The translations under genes and the position numbers were made by a program. Shown one piece after another: positions 21,301-31,669 of a stretch of DNA of 64,000 nt. Source of the DNA: Spinacia oleracea (lineage: Eukaryota; Streptophyta; Magnoliopsida; Caryophyllales; Amaranthaceae); the NCBI RefSeq assembly GCF_020520425.1, contig NC_079492.1:112813157-112877156 (forward strand). The letters are read 5' to 3'. Position 1 is the stretch's first letter. Every line of letters begins with the position of its first letter. The notes below the pieces were generated by a model that made no database searches, was not told where the DNA came from, and saw nothing but the letters and a program-made list of their open reading frames with translations.

Positions 21301-24300
21301 TTACTTGCATTTTGTTCCTACTTCTTTTACTTTACTTTTCTTTTTCTTATTTCCATCATAATTTTTTGTATGAATGCCTCCCTTTGTTCTTTTTCTTTCC
21401 GTCACTTCTCCTTCGCCAAATTGCCCCTTCCTGCTTTCTTCATCAAAAAAACGTTCTTGGTTATTCACTTAGATGGATTCAACCCTAATATGTTCACGTA
21501 GCTATTGATAAATCATGTAACTTTTATCTAATTAATTTTTTATTGCTAAGCTTATTTTCACGGGGTTTTACCTCTCATCGCCCTCCTTATTTGTTAACTT
21601 CATTTTGACTATTGATTTCAAAATATCTTAGTGTTCAACAACTAGTTAGTATAAAACTAAAGAAGTCAAACAATAATTATAATTTTGACTTCACAAATCA
21701 AAACGTGGACTATAATTACGAAAACGGTTTATGCCTTTTATAGGAACTACGGTAATAGTGGCATTTGAAGTAATTAAGTAATGAAAGGAGGGGAAGCTGC
21801 TACATATACGGATATACCCCTTAGGATATTAAATAGTAACATACCCTGTGTTTTCAACTTTTTATTGATTGTTTTCACATAAGTAATCTTATACTTCCTC
21901 CGTTTCGTAATAGATGCATCATTACTTTTTTTCACGTATCCCAACATGTTTCTTTGAACATTAATATCTCTAATTGCGTGTAAGTAAAAATTATAAAAAA
22001 TTGATATTTGGAATCCTCACATTGATACGAATTTAGCAAGATCTCACTTGACTATGTTTGTTTTTATATAATGTGCAAGAATAATTGTGAAAGTTAGTTA
22101 ATGAATATTGTCCAAAAGAGAAACGATGCATCTATTGCAGAACGGATGAAGTATAAGATTAAAATCTAAATCTAAAATGGCAACCCTACTTGAAATTTAA
22201 AATTTTAGGCCAATCACAGTCAATGGTATCATACCCTTAGAGTATATGTAGCATTTTCAAAAGAAGTCGGAACGATAACGGTGGGCAAGAGGGTGCGTGC
22301 GTTAGTGCGTGTGCTTGGGAGTTGAAATAGATAGTCTGATAGTGTATTGGTGTGGTATGGAAATAATTAGACCTGATCAAGATGAACCCAGCCCGGCCCG
22401 CCTGAAATTTTTGAGGGTTTGGGCAGAATTTCCCGGCCCGGTTTTCGGGCCCGGCCCGACCCAAAATTTTACTTTTTTGGGTGGGTTTGGGAAACACAAA
22501 AATATACTTTTTAGTTATAAATTTGGCCCGGCCCGAAAATAGCCCGAAAAGCCCGGAATTTTAGGCCTGAAAATAGCGGGTTTGGACACAGGTTTTTGGC
22601 CCGAATCTTGGCCCGGCCCGACATAGCGGGCTGATTTTTTTGCCCATGCCCGGCCCGCCGTTTGATCAGGTCTAGAAATAATATATAGATGGAATACACT
22701 CCATTTTTTTTTAATGCATCATTTGAAATTGAACATTTGTCAATTCATCATCTATACTCATATATTAAAAAACGTTGTGAAAAAAGTATATGTGCCACGT
22801 AATACTCTCCCTTTTGCGCCACATCATCCACTCATCAAATGTTATTTCATGTCATGGACAACCAAAATCAATACAATGAGATTTTAACACATGACCTCAG
22901 ATGTAGATGATAACTCTTATTACCATCTTAACCAACCACCAATTGTGATTTATCTCTTTACATTAATTTATAAATAAATGTAAACATGAAATCTAAAATA
23001 ACTAAATTTTTATTTGACTTTTATTTTCTATGGACTATTTTTGAAAAAATAATAATAATTAAAGAATTAGAACAACCATAAAAAAACATGATGTCATAAA
23101 TCTCATAAGAGTCTACTATAGAAACGCCCTGCATAGCTGCATATATGTAGTATATATCTAACTTGGTGTTTATTAACTTGAAGTACTTGGTTCCATTAGA
23201 AAACAACATACAAATTATAAGATGATCTAATTGAAAAATTATTGTGTAGTTGACAAATTTAATGGATGTTTTTCACTTTATGGGATACATGCATATTGGT
23301 CAAATATTGCGCTCAAGAGAATTCTAAAATTTAACTATTCAATGTAGCAACCGGAGCATCGCCCGGGCCACACACTAGTTTTATAATTAAATATCTCCAC
23401 TTTTTTATTTACAAAAACTATAATGCATACTCCGTAAAAGTTGATATGATGAAAGGAGATTTTGTGAAACACCACCTTAATGTTGGAACGTTTTGTGAAT
23501 TACTACCTTATAAAAACTTTTTTATATTTTACTACCTTATAAGTTTCATTTGTTTGAGTAACACTACCAGTTAACGTCTGTTGTTAATATTCTCCGTTTG
23601 TGGGCCCACTCCAACGGATTTCTTCAACATGTTTATCTCCCTTCCCCCTTGTTTAAACACAGCTAAGAACCACATTCAATAACTTCAAAAAACTATCAAC
23701 ATCTGGGTAATTGTTCTTGTTAAAGAAAATTGCGCAGTGATATATGAAATTCAAGTAATCAAAAGGTAAATGTAATCAATATGTTCATCAAGAACAATTT
23801 CTGCGTTTTTTTTCAAATAAGGGTTTTTTTTTCTTGTTGGATTGAAGTAAAATTCGAAGCAATTTGTTAATTTAATTGCTATAAACCTTTTAATTCAGTT
23901 CTGAAACAACTTAATTACAAAATTAAGGTTCTGGATTGGATAAAATTTGTGTGATTTCATATTTTGACTTTTCAATTAGGGTCTTTTATTTCAATTTGGG
24001 GGTTTTCGATTGTACAATTGTATAACAAAAATTTGGGAGTTTTAGTTGATTCGATGAATTGGGGATGTTCAATTTGTCTTTGATGAAATGCTAGGAAAGT
24101 CTACTGTTCAACACGATAATTGCGGGTTATGAATTTCACGGTTACAATGAAGAAACTTGGGCTTTGTATTATGAAATGCAAGATCATGGTGTGCCGATGG
24201 AGGAAGTTGCTTCTGTCATTCACATATTGAAGCAAAAAGGTTTAAGAATGCTACCGACATGTATATAGATTGAACTTAAGAAAGAGTCCCATGTATTTGT

Positions 24301-27300
24301 CTGGTTGAAGATGGCTGAGAGGTACAATATCATTGTTAATGGATTCTTGAGTTTGTGGTGAGAGTAAAGGAGAAGACATATATAGAAGAACAAACATTGA
24401 TGAGAGGACAGGGATTGAGTAAGAAGAAAGAGAAATTAAGGAGAAAAGAGAAAGAGAAATGAGAAGAGAGAAGGTCGTTGTTAGGGAAGTAAAGGGAGGA
24501 CTTAAGGGTAAATTCAAGTTTATAAATGGAGGGGACCTCTTGGCCTGGGCCCACAAACGGAGAACGTTAACAGCAAACGTTAACTGGTAGTGTTACTCTA
24601 ACAAATGGAACTTATAAGGAAGGAAAATATAAAAAAGTTTTTATAAGGTAGTAATTCACAAAACGTCTAAACATTAAGGTAGTGTTTCACAAAATTTCCA
24701 TGCTGAAATTAAAAAACTCCCTCCGATCCGTATCTACTACTAAAAATAAAATAAATAAGGAAAAATTATTTTTAATAATCCAACCTTTCGACGATTTTTC
24801 GTTAATAATCCAACATTTAAATTATTATTTAATAATCCAACATTTGAATTATTATTTAATAATCCAACCTTTGTACCCCATTAACTTTTATTGCACCCAA
24901 CAGGTCACCAACCCGATATAGCAGGTAACCTATACACATGTCATGCTATTATTCGTTATAATTTAATATATTTTTTCTTTTCTTTTCTTTCCTTCTGGTT
25001 TTTGTTTTTTCTTCCTCCTTCCTCTATGCTCTTTCATTCCCTCCTCTTCCTCTACCGAAGGCTTTCATCTAATTTTACAGTGTTAATAAAAAAAATTACA
25101 CAAAATCCCCCAAATGAATTACTACCCACATAAAAAAGATAACTGATTTACCTTAAAGTAAGTTGATCGAATGTCAGTTCTTTAGAAAATTCAAAACAAG
25201 AACACCCCATAAATTAACAAATCAATAAATTTAAATACATCATAGAAACCAGATAATAAATCATCATCTCAATTAACCAAAAAAATACCAGATCAAAAAT
25301 TTCAATAATGGGCTTAATCCAGTACGTGTTAATCGCAACCGTCGCGATTGCTAACCAGACATCGATATCCATGGTTGAAGAAGTTCGATAATTAAGAAAC
25401 TTCTTTATGTGATGTCTGATCTTTGATTTGAGAATTATTCGTTTAATTAGTGGCATATATTTGAAATTCAGAGGAGATGGCCGATGAATTGAAGGTTGTT
25501 GGGAATTGCACATAGGTGTGTGGTATTGCTGGGCGGATCGGGGAGAGGAAGGGGTGTGATGGTGTGAGTAATGGAGAGATGGTGGCTAGGTTGATTTGGT
25601 AGATGGAGGTGGTGATGCGTGGTTGATTACGGAGAGGTGTGTATGAGTGTTAGATGCGGTGGACAAAAGGAGCAATAAAGGAGGGTATAACTAGCTTGGT
25701 GTCTATTATTGTGGATGGTGTTTGTTGGGGCTGGAGTTTGGTGAGGTAGGGGGAAGGTGAAGGTTGATGCAGTGTTGAAGGAAGGAAGAAGAAAACAGTA
25801 AGAAAGGAAGAAGGAAGGAAGATGTAAATCAGAGTAGAGAGGGTGAAGAAAAATTATAAAAATGAGCTAACCTTCTTACCCGGTTATCGGTCATATAGGT
25901 GCAATAAAAGTTAATAGGGTATATAGGTTGGATTATTTAATAAGAATTCAAAGGTTGGATTACTAATGGAAAATCGTCGAAAGGTTAAGGTTTTCTGAAT
26001 CTATACTGGGTATACCATTAAAATGGTATACTAAGGTTAAAATAGTAACTTCAGTTGGTATATTAAGGGTTAAATAGTAAGTTCATGTAGTAAATTGAGT
26101 CTGGCCCACGAAAAATAACATTTATCTTTGACTTGTGAGTACCAAACTATGTTGTTTGGAACCAAATAACAATGAAACCATGTTACCAAACTATGTTGTT
26201 TGGTATTAGATGAGAAAACACAACTGATTTTCTTGTACTAAACTATGTGGTTTGGTACTAAATAAAAATGCAGAATATTAGTATACCATTTCAATGGTAT
26301 ACCTAGTATAGATTAAGACTTCCTCCGAAAGGTTGGATTAATAAAACTAATTTTTCCGAAAAAGGTTGTTGTTGGGATTAAAACTCGTGATCTCCTTGAC
26401 TTCAAGGTTCAAATATAGTCAAGTTCATCTACTACTAAATTTCTGCAATAATTATCAATCAAATTGACTAATAGTACAATTTAGAGCCTCTTTTATCTTC
26501 AGGCCATGTTCTATATATCATTTTGGGTTTGTTAAGGGTCAGGCCTACAAAGCTACAAATACAAGGTAGAACAAATAGCAAATAACAATAATAAAAATAA
26601 ATGTTTTACTGAGAAATTTAGATTTTCTCCCCTCAAATAATATCGTATCATTATGATTCTGCAAAATAATACAATTTCTCTCACTAATGTATTTTCTCTC
26701 TTATTTTCTAGCTAGGCCTAAACCTCATTTTATAGGCTAAACTAAAAACCATTGTCTTTTCTAAAATGGTATGTGCTCTCAAGTCTAAACAATGCTAGAG
26801 ATTATTACATACCAAAATATTACTAGTTCCTAATTAACACCGAGTAAACTAGGAAATTAATCAGAAAAAAGAATATAATTTCAACCATATTTCCTACATT
26901 GATCTGCATTCTACTGCTCCCGCAACAACAATTTGGAGGGGGTTAGGACCTACCCACCCAAACTCGCCCCGAATCCGAATTAGCCCTAAGAGTGAAATGG
27001 GTGGTAACAGCCAAAAAACACAATCACAATATGGTAATGTTTCACTCGGAAACATCTACCGAAGGCATCAACCCTTACATGTAAGGTAGCCCAGAATTCT
27101 CGTCTTGGCCCAATAGTAATAATCTTGTTTGGACTTAAGATTCTGAATCGTGTTATTACAGATTGACGTAAGTTGTGTTTATTCCTAATAGATAACTTTC
27201 TTGCCAATGTATTAGAGTAAATTCCGGTCTTTTCAAGAGACTCAATTAATTCGATCTCATCATATACATTTCAACTTTTAATTTGACAGGTACACGCAAT

Positions 27301-27910
27301 ATTCACTTTTCTTGCTGACGATTACTTCCTTAAAAATGACATCAGAGTGAAACCTGATCTTGACGCGCTTGGTGCTCTGGGTGACGTGGGGTGGTACTGC
27401 ATCAGAGCGATTCTGTGGGCTGCAAATTACGAACTGCCAAAATTTGTGACTGCTTTAAGGAATCCAATTAGAAACGATGATGGGGTGTTATTGTCCTGTG
27501 ACGCTGCATTGCATTGGGAAGATGGAAAAATAGCCACTTTCCACTGCTCTTTTCTCTCCCACTTAACCATGGATATAACAGTTATTGGTACCAATGGAAC
27601 CTTACATGTCAATGATTTTCTTATTCCATATAAAGCATCAGAGGTGTCGTTTAAAACAGCCTCGAAATGTTGGTTCACTGACAAGGCCTTGGAATGGACG
27701 CACAAATCAAGTGAGCAGGTTGTAAGTACGGATCTCCCTCAGGAAGTTCTTATGGTAAAGGAGTTTTCAGGTTTAGTTGATGGTATAAAATTCCGCGATT
27801 TAGCACCAGAAATGAAGTGGCCTACTATTAGTAGGAAAACTCAACTTGTTATTGATGCTGTCAAGGTTTCCATTGATAAGGGACTTCAGGCAGTTGAGGT
27901 GGTTTATTGA
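18327..27910 (+). CDS. NAD(P)-dependent Gfo/Idh/MocA-family oxidoreductase, two exons
   Basis: Exons 18327-18797 and 27290-27910 join in phase 0 (donor GTAAGT at 18798, acceptor TTTGACAG ending 27289), giving 363 residues, the usual length of the Arabidopsis At4g09670-type proteins. Residues 9-25 (IRFGILGCAEISRKVAR) form the Rossmann nucleotide-binding turn. EKP at 103-105 is the family lysine motif, and DGTMWMHHPR (129-138) precedes the substrate domain. Exon 2 supplies FLKNDIRVKPDLDALGALGDVGWY, diagnostic for the plant group, and the C-terminal domain to the TGA at 27910. ATG 18327 is the first in frame and places the Rossmann fold at the expected position. The family is soluble and probably cytosolic or plastidic. 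Its physiological substrate is uncertain, though trans-1,2-dihydrobenzenediol dehydrogenase-like activity is often assigned by similarity. No frameshift is present, so it looks functional despite the TE-filled intron. Confidence 0.93.
18828..19033. mobile_element. Short Stowaway-type MITE
   Basis: CTCCCTCCGTTCTAAAATG at the left and a decayed ATTACGGAG at the right, with TA at 18826-18827 and 19034-19035. Length about 206. An internal TTTACACATTAATATTTTAA block is directly repeated. It starts only 30 bases after the exon 1 splice donor. Confidence 0.6.
19043..19306. mobile_element. Stowaway-type MITE
   Basis: CTCCTTCCGTAATATTTTTTTAG at the left, GTGCCGGTCAGGGAG at the right, with TA at 19041-19042 and 19307-19308. 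Length 264. It is nine bases downstream of the previous MITE. Confidence 0.7.
19307..19867. other. Intron sequence with MITE fragments
   Basis: Partial Stowaway-like ends at about 19374 (CTCCCACTGTTCC) and 19757-19771 (TAGGGACGCAAGGAG) with poor inverted pairing. No gene. Confidence 0.4.
19868..20254. mobile_element. Stowaway-type MITE
   Basis: CTCCCTCCGTCCCAAAATATAG at the left is mirrored by CTATATTTTGGGACAAAGGGAA at the right, with TA at 19866-19867 and 20255-20256. Length 387. The terminal pairing runs over 30 bases. Confidence 0.85.
20255..21893. other. AT-rich intron stretch
   Basis: No open frame of interest. A possible Helitron 3' end occurs at about 21118-21146 (CACGTGCATTGCACAGG hairpin followed by CTAG), but no matching 5' TC end was found. 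Confidence 0.5.
21894..22151. mobile_element. 258-bp Stowaway-type MITE (family 4)
   Basis: CTTCCTCCGTTTCGTAATAG at the left, CTATTGCAGAACGGATGAAG at the right, with TA at 21892-21893 and 22152-22153. It has the same length and interior (ATAAAAAATTGATATTTGGAA-like) as 48431-48688. Confidence 0.8.
22368..22674. mobile_element. hAT MITE with GCCCGGCCCG core
   Basis: Terminal repeats TAGACCTGATCAA and TTGATCAGGTCTA with a perfect 8-bp duplication GAAATAAT (22360-22367 and 22675-22682). The 307-base element is far GC-richer than its surroundings because of repeated GGCCCGGCCCGA. Confidence 0.92.
22751..23378 (+). mobile_element. Non-autonomous Helitron (family H1)
   Basis: It begins TCTATACTCATATATTAAAA after host A and ends with a GCCCGGGC hairpin, CACACA and CTAG before host T. 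There are no inverted termini or target duplication, as expected for Helitrons. It is the inverted-orientation sister of 14672-15319 and carries the same tRNA-like middle section (22900-22950, reversed). Confidence 0.85.
23455..24699. mobile_element. Pack-MULE (Mutator-like element with captured gene sequence)
   Basis: Long terminal inverted repeats start GGAGATTTTGTGAAACACCACC on the left and end GGTAGTGTTTCACAAAATTTCC on the right, pairing for about 150 bases to the GTGGGCCCA region. The 9-bp flanks ATGATGAAA (23446-23454) and ATGCTGAAA (24700-24708) differ by one base. The 0.9 kb interior contains a PPR-gene fragment rather than a transposase. Confidence 0.85.
24064..24250 (+). pseudogene. 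Captured pentatricopeptide repeat (PPR) gene fragment
   Basis: Two adjacent frames give DVQFVFDEMLGKSTV followed by FNTIIAGYEFHGYNEET, then ALYYEMQDHGVPMEE and SVIHILKQKG. This matches the A/B helix pattern of plant PLS-type PPR proteins. A small frame break lies near 24107, and the fragment ends within one further repeat. It is too short to function and lies in the Pack-MULE interior inside the oxidoreductase intron. Confidence 0.75.
24759..26357. mobile_element. Inverted-repeat element, probably Mutator-like
   Basis: The left arm (GGAAAAATTATTTTTAATAA, then CCAACCTTTCGACGATTTTTC) is mirrored on the right by GGTTGGATTACTAATGG, AAATCGTCGAAAGG and, beyond a nested insertion, TTGGATTAATAAAACTAATT and TTTCC at 26357. 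The ATTTAATAATCCAACATTTGA block is tandemly repeated in the left arm. No target duplication was confirmed. The interior (25000-25860) has no recognised protein. Confidence 0.6.
25998..26314. mobile_element. Small inverted-repeat MITE nested in the 24759-26357 element
   Basis: AATCTATACTGGGTATACC with ATTAAAATGGTATACT on the left is mirrored by AGTATACCATTTCAATGG and TATACCTAGTATAGATT on the right, almost identical over 35 bases. It splits the right arm of the outer element, so it is younger. Confidence 0.75.
26358..27289. other. 3' part of the oxidoreductase intron
   Basis: No repeat terminus was recognised. A TTGACTTCAAGGTTCAAATATAG stretch near 26397 faintly resembles SINE sequence. It ends in the pyrimidine-rich acceptor of exon 2. 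Confidence 0.5.
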
Positions 27911-28211
27911 TTTCCCTTGAAATGTCAAAGTGTAGTGCTTGTTATTCTTCTGTTGGGAACTTTTGGCAATAAGCTAGGTCTTATAGCTTGTTTTTAGGGT
28001 GTTAAATCATTCATATTTGTATTAGTCAGTTATTTTCGCATTCAACTGTTCTAGTGTACTCATATACTTGTGTTGTATTTCAGATCGAGTTTGTGATCCT
28101 TATTAAGATTCCAATGTTGGCTCTATTATCATGGTATTAATCTCCATCTTATTGCTTTAAAGGTTACGTTGTTGTACGTGGTGGTTAATCAATCCCCATA
28201 TTAATACTTCA
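27911..28211 (+). other. 3' untranslated region and flank of the oxidoreductase gene
   Basis: T-rich sequence after the stop with TTGTATTAG/TTGTTATT-like elements that could direct polyadenylation. No AATAAA was seen. A gypsy LTR begins about 300 bases downstream. Confidence 0.5.
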
Positions 28212-28626
28212 TGTTTGGGTGCCCAATTGGCTACCAATTGGGCCTGCTGGGCAAATGCCCACTTGGCTAACACAACATAAACCAAATATCACCTTATAGG
28301 CTCTACATCTCATATAAGAGGCCCAAGGCCCACTGGTAGTAAAACCCAGCTGCATTTACAACACACGCACTATAAATATGTCGCCCTAGCGCACATATCA
28401 AGTTACGTTTATTTATTGTTTTAAAACATACATTTCTCTAGAGTACTCTATTTAGATCCGAACCTAGTTCTTACTTAGGCATCGGAGGGGCTTTCTTCGA
28501 AACCACCCCCGAGTCCAGTAACCTTACTTATGTGCAGGTATTCGTGGACTCATTACACTCAAGAGCAAGTTAGATCTTCCATACAACAAAAGAGCCTTCA
28601 ATCCGAAGCCCATTGCTTCATACCGG
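28212..28626 (+). repeat. gypsy 5' LTR
   Basis: It has a TATA box (CACTATAAATATG, about 28368-28380) and the R-region motif CTTACTTAGGCATCGGAGGGG at 28470-28490. It ends before the primer binding site. Its left edge is placed by the first TG after the AT-rich gene flank and is uncertain. Confidence 0.6.
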
Positions 28627-28632
28627 AATAAT

Positions 28633-28652
28633 TTAGCGTCGTCTATGGGAAA
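28633..28652 (+). other. gypsy primer binding site
   Basis: TTAGCGTCGTCTATGGGAAA resembles the TTGGCGCCGTCTGTGGGGA site common next to Tat/Athila-group LTRs, with several C-to-T changes consistent with decay of methylated DNA. Confidence 0.65.
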
Positions 28653-28694
28653 GATACTACAAAAGCCTTGAAAAATCAATCATTTTGCTTCCAG

Positions 28695-29640
28695 AATGGA
28701 ACACCTCAACTACAAAGACGCTGGATCTGGATCTGAAGCGCCTCCCTACTCTAGTACGAGTAGGACAACACACACATACATTTGTCTCTAGACCTCCGGT
28801 CCCGACGAGGGAGAAATTAAACGAGGCCATGAAAATAATACAGAACTTCTTTGCACAAGAAAAGGAGAAAGATGCAAGAAATGAACGTCTCACCCGCCAA
28901 AGGACCACGAGACCACTGGATGTGGAGCAACAAACGAACGGTGAACGTTCCAAGTCTAACCAAACTCTTACACCAATGCCGAGAGCTCATCTGGGAACCA
29001 AATGGACGGAGAGTACCTGGAACTGCAAAGAAATGGCCTAAAGACAACAAAAATGGTGTAGGGAGCCCACGCCCTGAACCTTCCGAAGCAACGCGATGAC
29101 AACTAGTCAACCTACAAGGATACGAAGTAGCGTGCACAACAGGCTAAGGCCATGGATGCACGAAAGGATAGGTGATTCGAGTCGACCCAAGGACCAGCCA
29201 GAGTCAAGTAGCCGAGCTACAAGGAGGGACATGAGAAGGCGATATCAAACTCCTAGCCCCCAACGTATTCTCGAAGATTCTCGCGCGGAGACCTCGGGAA
29301 GTAGAGGAATCAGATGGAACCTAGGAAAGAAGATCATAACGCCGAAGTGTTCCCCATTCATTGAAGAGTTGGTCATGGAGCATATCTCGAAGGTCAGGAT
29401 GCCAATGTATTTGACCTAAAACGGGACGAACGATCCGTGATATCACGTGATATCCTTCGAGCAGCACATGTACTTGATCGTCCATTCCGATGCAACGTGG
29501 TGTAAATACTTTCCAACCACGTTAACCGAAGTGGAAGGAACTTGGTTCAAGTCGCTGCCGATAGGATCAGTTGTAAGCTTCAATGATCTTGCAGAGAAAT
29601 TCAAGATTCAGTTCGTTAGCAATAACTGAAGGAATGAACC
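28695..29640 (+). pseudogene. Ty3/gypsy gag remnant
   Basis: Open stretches at 28685-29041, 29096-29419 and 29447-29629 belong to one Gag spread over several frames. The best part is the capsid-like region FIEELVMEHISKVRMP ... EQHMYLIVHSDATWCKYFP ... GTWFKSLPIGSVVSFNDLAE, the Retrotrans_gag pattern. Stops and shifts near 29040, 29419 and 29629 disable it. Confidence 0.75.
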
Positions 29641-29788
29641 ATTGCCGAGCTTACCTCGGTGCAGCAGGAAAGGGGAGAAAGTCTTTGGGATTTCAGGGCC
29701 AGATTCATATTGGAATCAAAAAACATTCCCAACTTGCAGCCCTATGTAGCAATATTCGCGTTGAAGCATGCCCTTTTGGAGGGGAGGT

Positions 29789-30828
29789 TGTAGGGGAATA
29801 CAGTTAAATACATATAACATGTGCGGAACAATCCCCAAAGCCAGGAATCATGTATAAAGCACAGATTAAGCAAACTTACATTCGAAGCGTGTTTTCCCAA
29901 GTTTAGTAGCAACGAACACGAACAAAGAACTCCAATTTTTGTCCCTCTATTTGGTTCACCGACACGTTCAAATCCGTCTTGATAATCGTAGCTTAGACAA
30001 TGTTTAAGAGTGTTTGATTTTTGGGAAGAACAGTTTTGTGCAGAGAGCAAAACTGAAACTACGTAATTTCTGAATTATATTACGTTTAGGTTATGGAAAT
30101 ACTGACTTAAGAGTGTGGAATCTAACCTAGTTTATATTATATGTAATCGGCCAAGGCACAAGGCCTTGACCGGCCACACACTCACACTCACCAAAGCCAC
30201 AAAGCCACGCAAACCCAGCAGCAGGATGAAGCCCACAGCAGCCGAGAAGCAGTGATGGGCCGCGGGCCTCGCTTGCTTTGCTCGCTGCGCTGCTGCCCCT
30301 TGTGCACCCACACTTGTGCCGCGGGCTGGCTAACTTGCTGCGCACAAGCTTTCTGGCTCGTTGGGCCTTGCGCGCATGCGCGCTTGGTTCTACGGGCCGG
30401 CAGCTTCGTTATGGCTCGTATTCGCGACTAACGCCTTACGGCTATTATTTATCGTATCGTACACGAAAAATCACCATCGTACGATACGGTTACTCGTTTT
30501 GCCCAGCTTACGAATATTCGCAATAAGATATACGATTCCGATGCAAGGTCGTATCGTATATTATGTTTTTCCGAACTAATTCCCGAAGAGATATTAAATG
30601 AATTTCTGATTCATTTAATCCGGTGATCTGTTACATGCCATTGGTGTGACCTTATAGGTTCAGTCAAGAGTAAGATGTGAGCCTAATATGGATTAGAACT
30701 CACTGATCGGAACCGTTGCTCCAGCTAGCTATTCCGATCACTTGATCTCACTGAATTAATTGTTCGTAATTAATCTGAACCTTGGTATTAGACTTAATGC
30801 ACCTTGGGTGAAGGACACATTTCCTTCA
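29789..30828 (-). repeat. copia 3' LTR (family A)
   Basis: TGTAGGGGAATA to ATTTCCTTCA on the + strand, 1040 bases. It is followed by the reverse polypurine tract GTCTCCCACTTGTC. It is inserted in the gypsy gag region. Confidence 0.8.
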
Positions 30829-31669
30829 GTCTCCCACTTGTCATTCAGACAATTGTGCATTCACATTCCTTTGTATCTTAGTGTTACTTGCTGAACATAA
30901 GGTAAGATCCAAGCCATCCTTATTAGGTCCAGAAGTGTTTCTCGGATTACTGAGTTCAACTGTTAAACTTTTACAGAAGGTTAAGCCTTAACCATTCTGA
31001 GCACGGCCATGCATTTTCACAGTATCTAACTCTACGAGAGTCCTTGTTACACAACAACACCATATCCTATCAAAGATAGGAGGACAATCCATTCTTGCAA
31101 TCTATGAACACTCACTTTGATTCATAGCACGCCCAATGACTGCTTTTATAGCCTCCTTTTACGGTGCGACATTTTGCTAGCATTAGAACGAACTAATTCT
31201 CAAACGAGCAATAATAATTACTCATATTCTTAGGAATGGTTCTAATCACCATTAATGAGAACTTCTTATGACATGACTTTAATATCTTAAAGTGCTCTCA
31301 TGGTCAATCCGATACAAGATCCAATAAGTATCTATGCAAAAGATTATGACATCCAGTCAATCTAGTTCAAGAAACCGAACTACAAATCTATTTGCAATCT
31401 AATCTTCATTAGTCATTGGTCGTCCACCTTTCAATGACCTGGATTAGGGATCATTTGTGACTTAAATATTCAAGTTCACTTATGGGTGTTTCTTTGTTGA
31501 ATAATCCATCTTGACATCCCATTTGAATGTTTTGAATCACTTGGACTTTTCATTTAATACTAAACCAAATTAAATGAATATGAAATAAGAAATTTCAAAA
31601 ATATGAAATGGTTAAACCAATTGTTTTAAACACAGATCTAACAGATGTTCTAAAACAAAACTTAGAAAA
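30829..31669 (-). other. Untranslated 3' internal region of the copia element
   Basis: No coding. It matches 5197-6000 of the other family-A copy. Confidence 0.7.

Larger units (their letters stand above)
18798..27289 (+). other. 8.5 kb TE-filled intron of the oxidoreductase gene
   Basis: The intron is bounded by GTAAGT and a GACAG acceptor. It contains at least four Stowaway-type MITEs, one hAT MITE, one Helitron, one Pack-MULE and two further nested inverted-repeat elements, itemised separately. Together these explain most of its length. Confidence 0.85.
28212..29788 (+). mobile_element. 5' end of a Ty3/gypsy element, broken by a copia insertion
   Basis: An LTR (about 28212-28626), primer binding site and decayed gag run left to right, then stop at 29789 where a reverse copia LTR begins. 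No pol follows on the far side within the window. Confidence 0.7.

Noticed and set aside
25214..25513. 99-codon - frame with hydrophobic stretches
   Set aside because: Inside an inverted-repeat element, no family recognised. Hydrophobicity follows from AT-rich composition.
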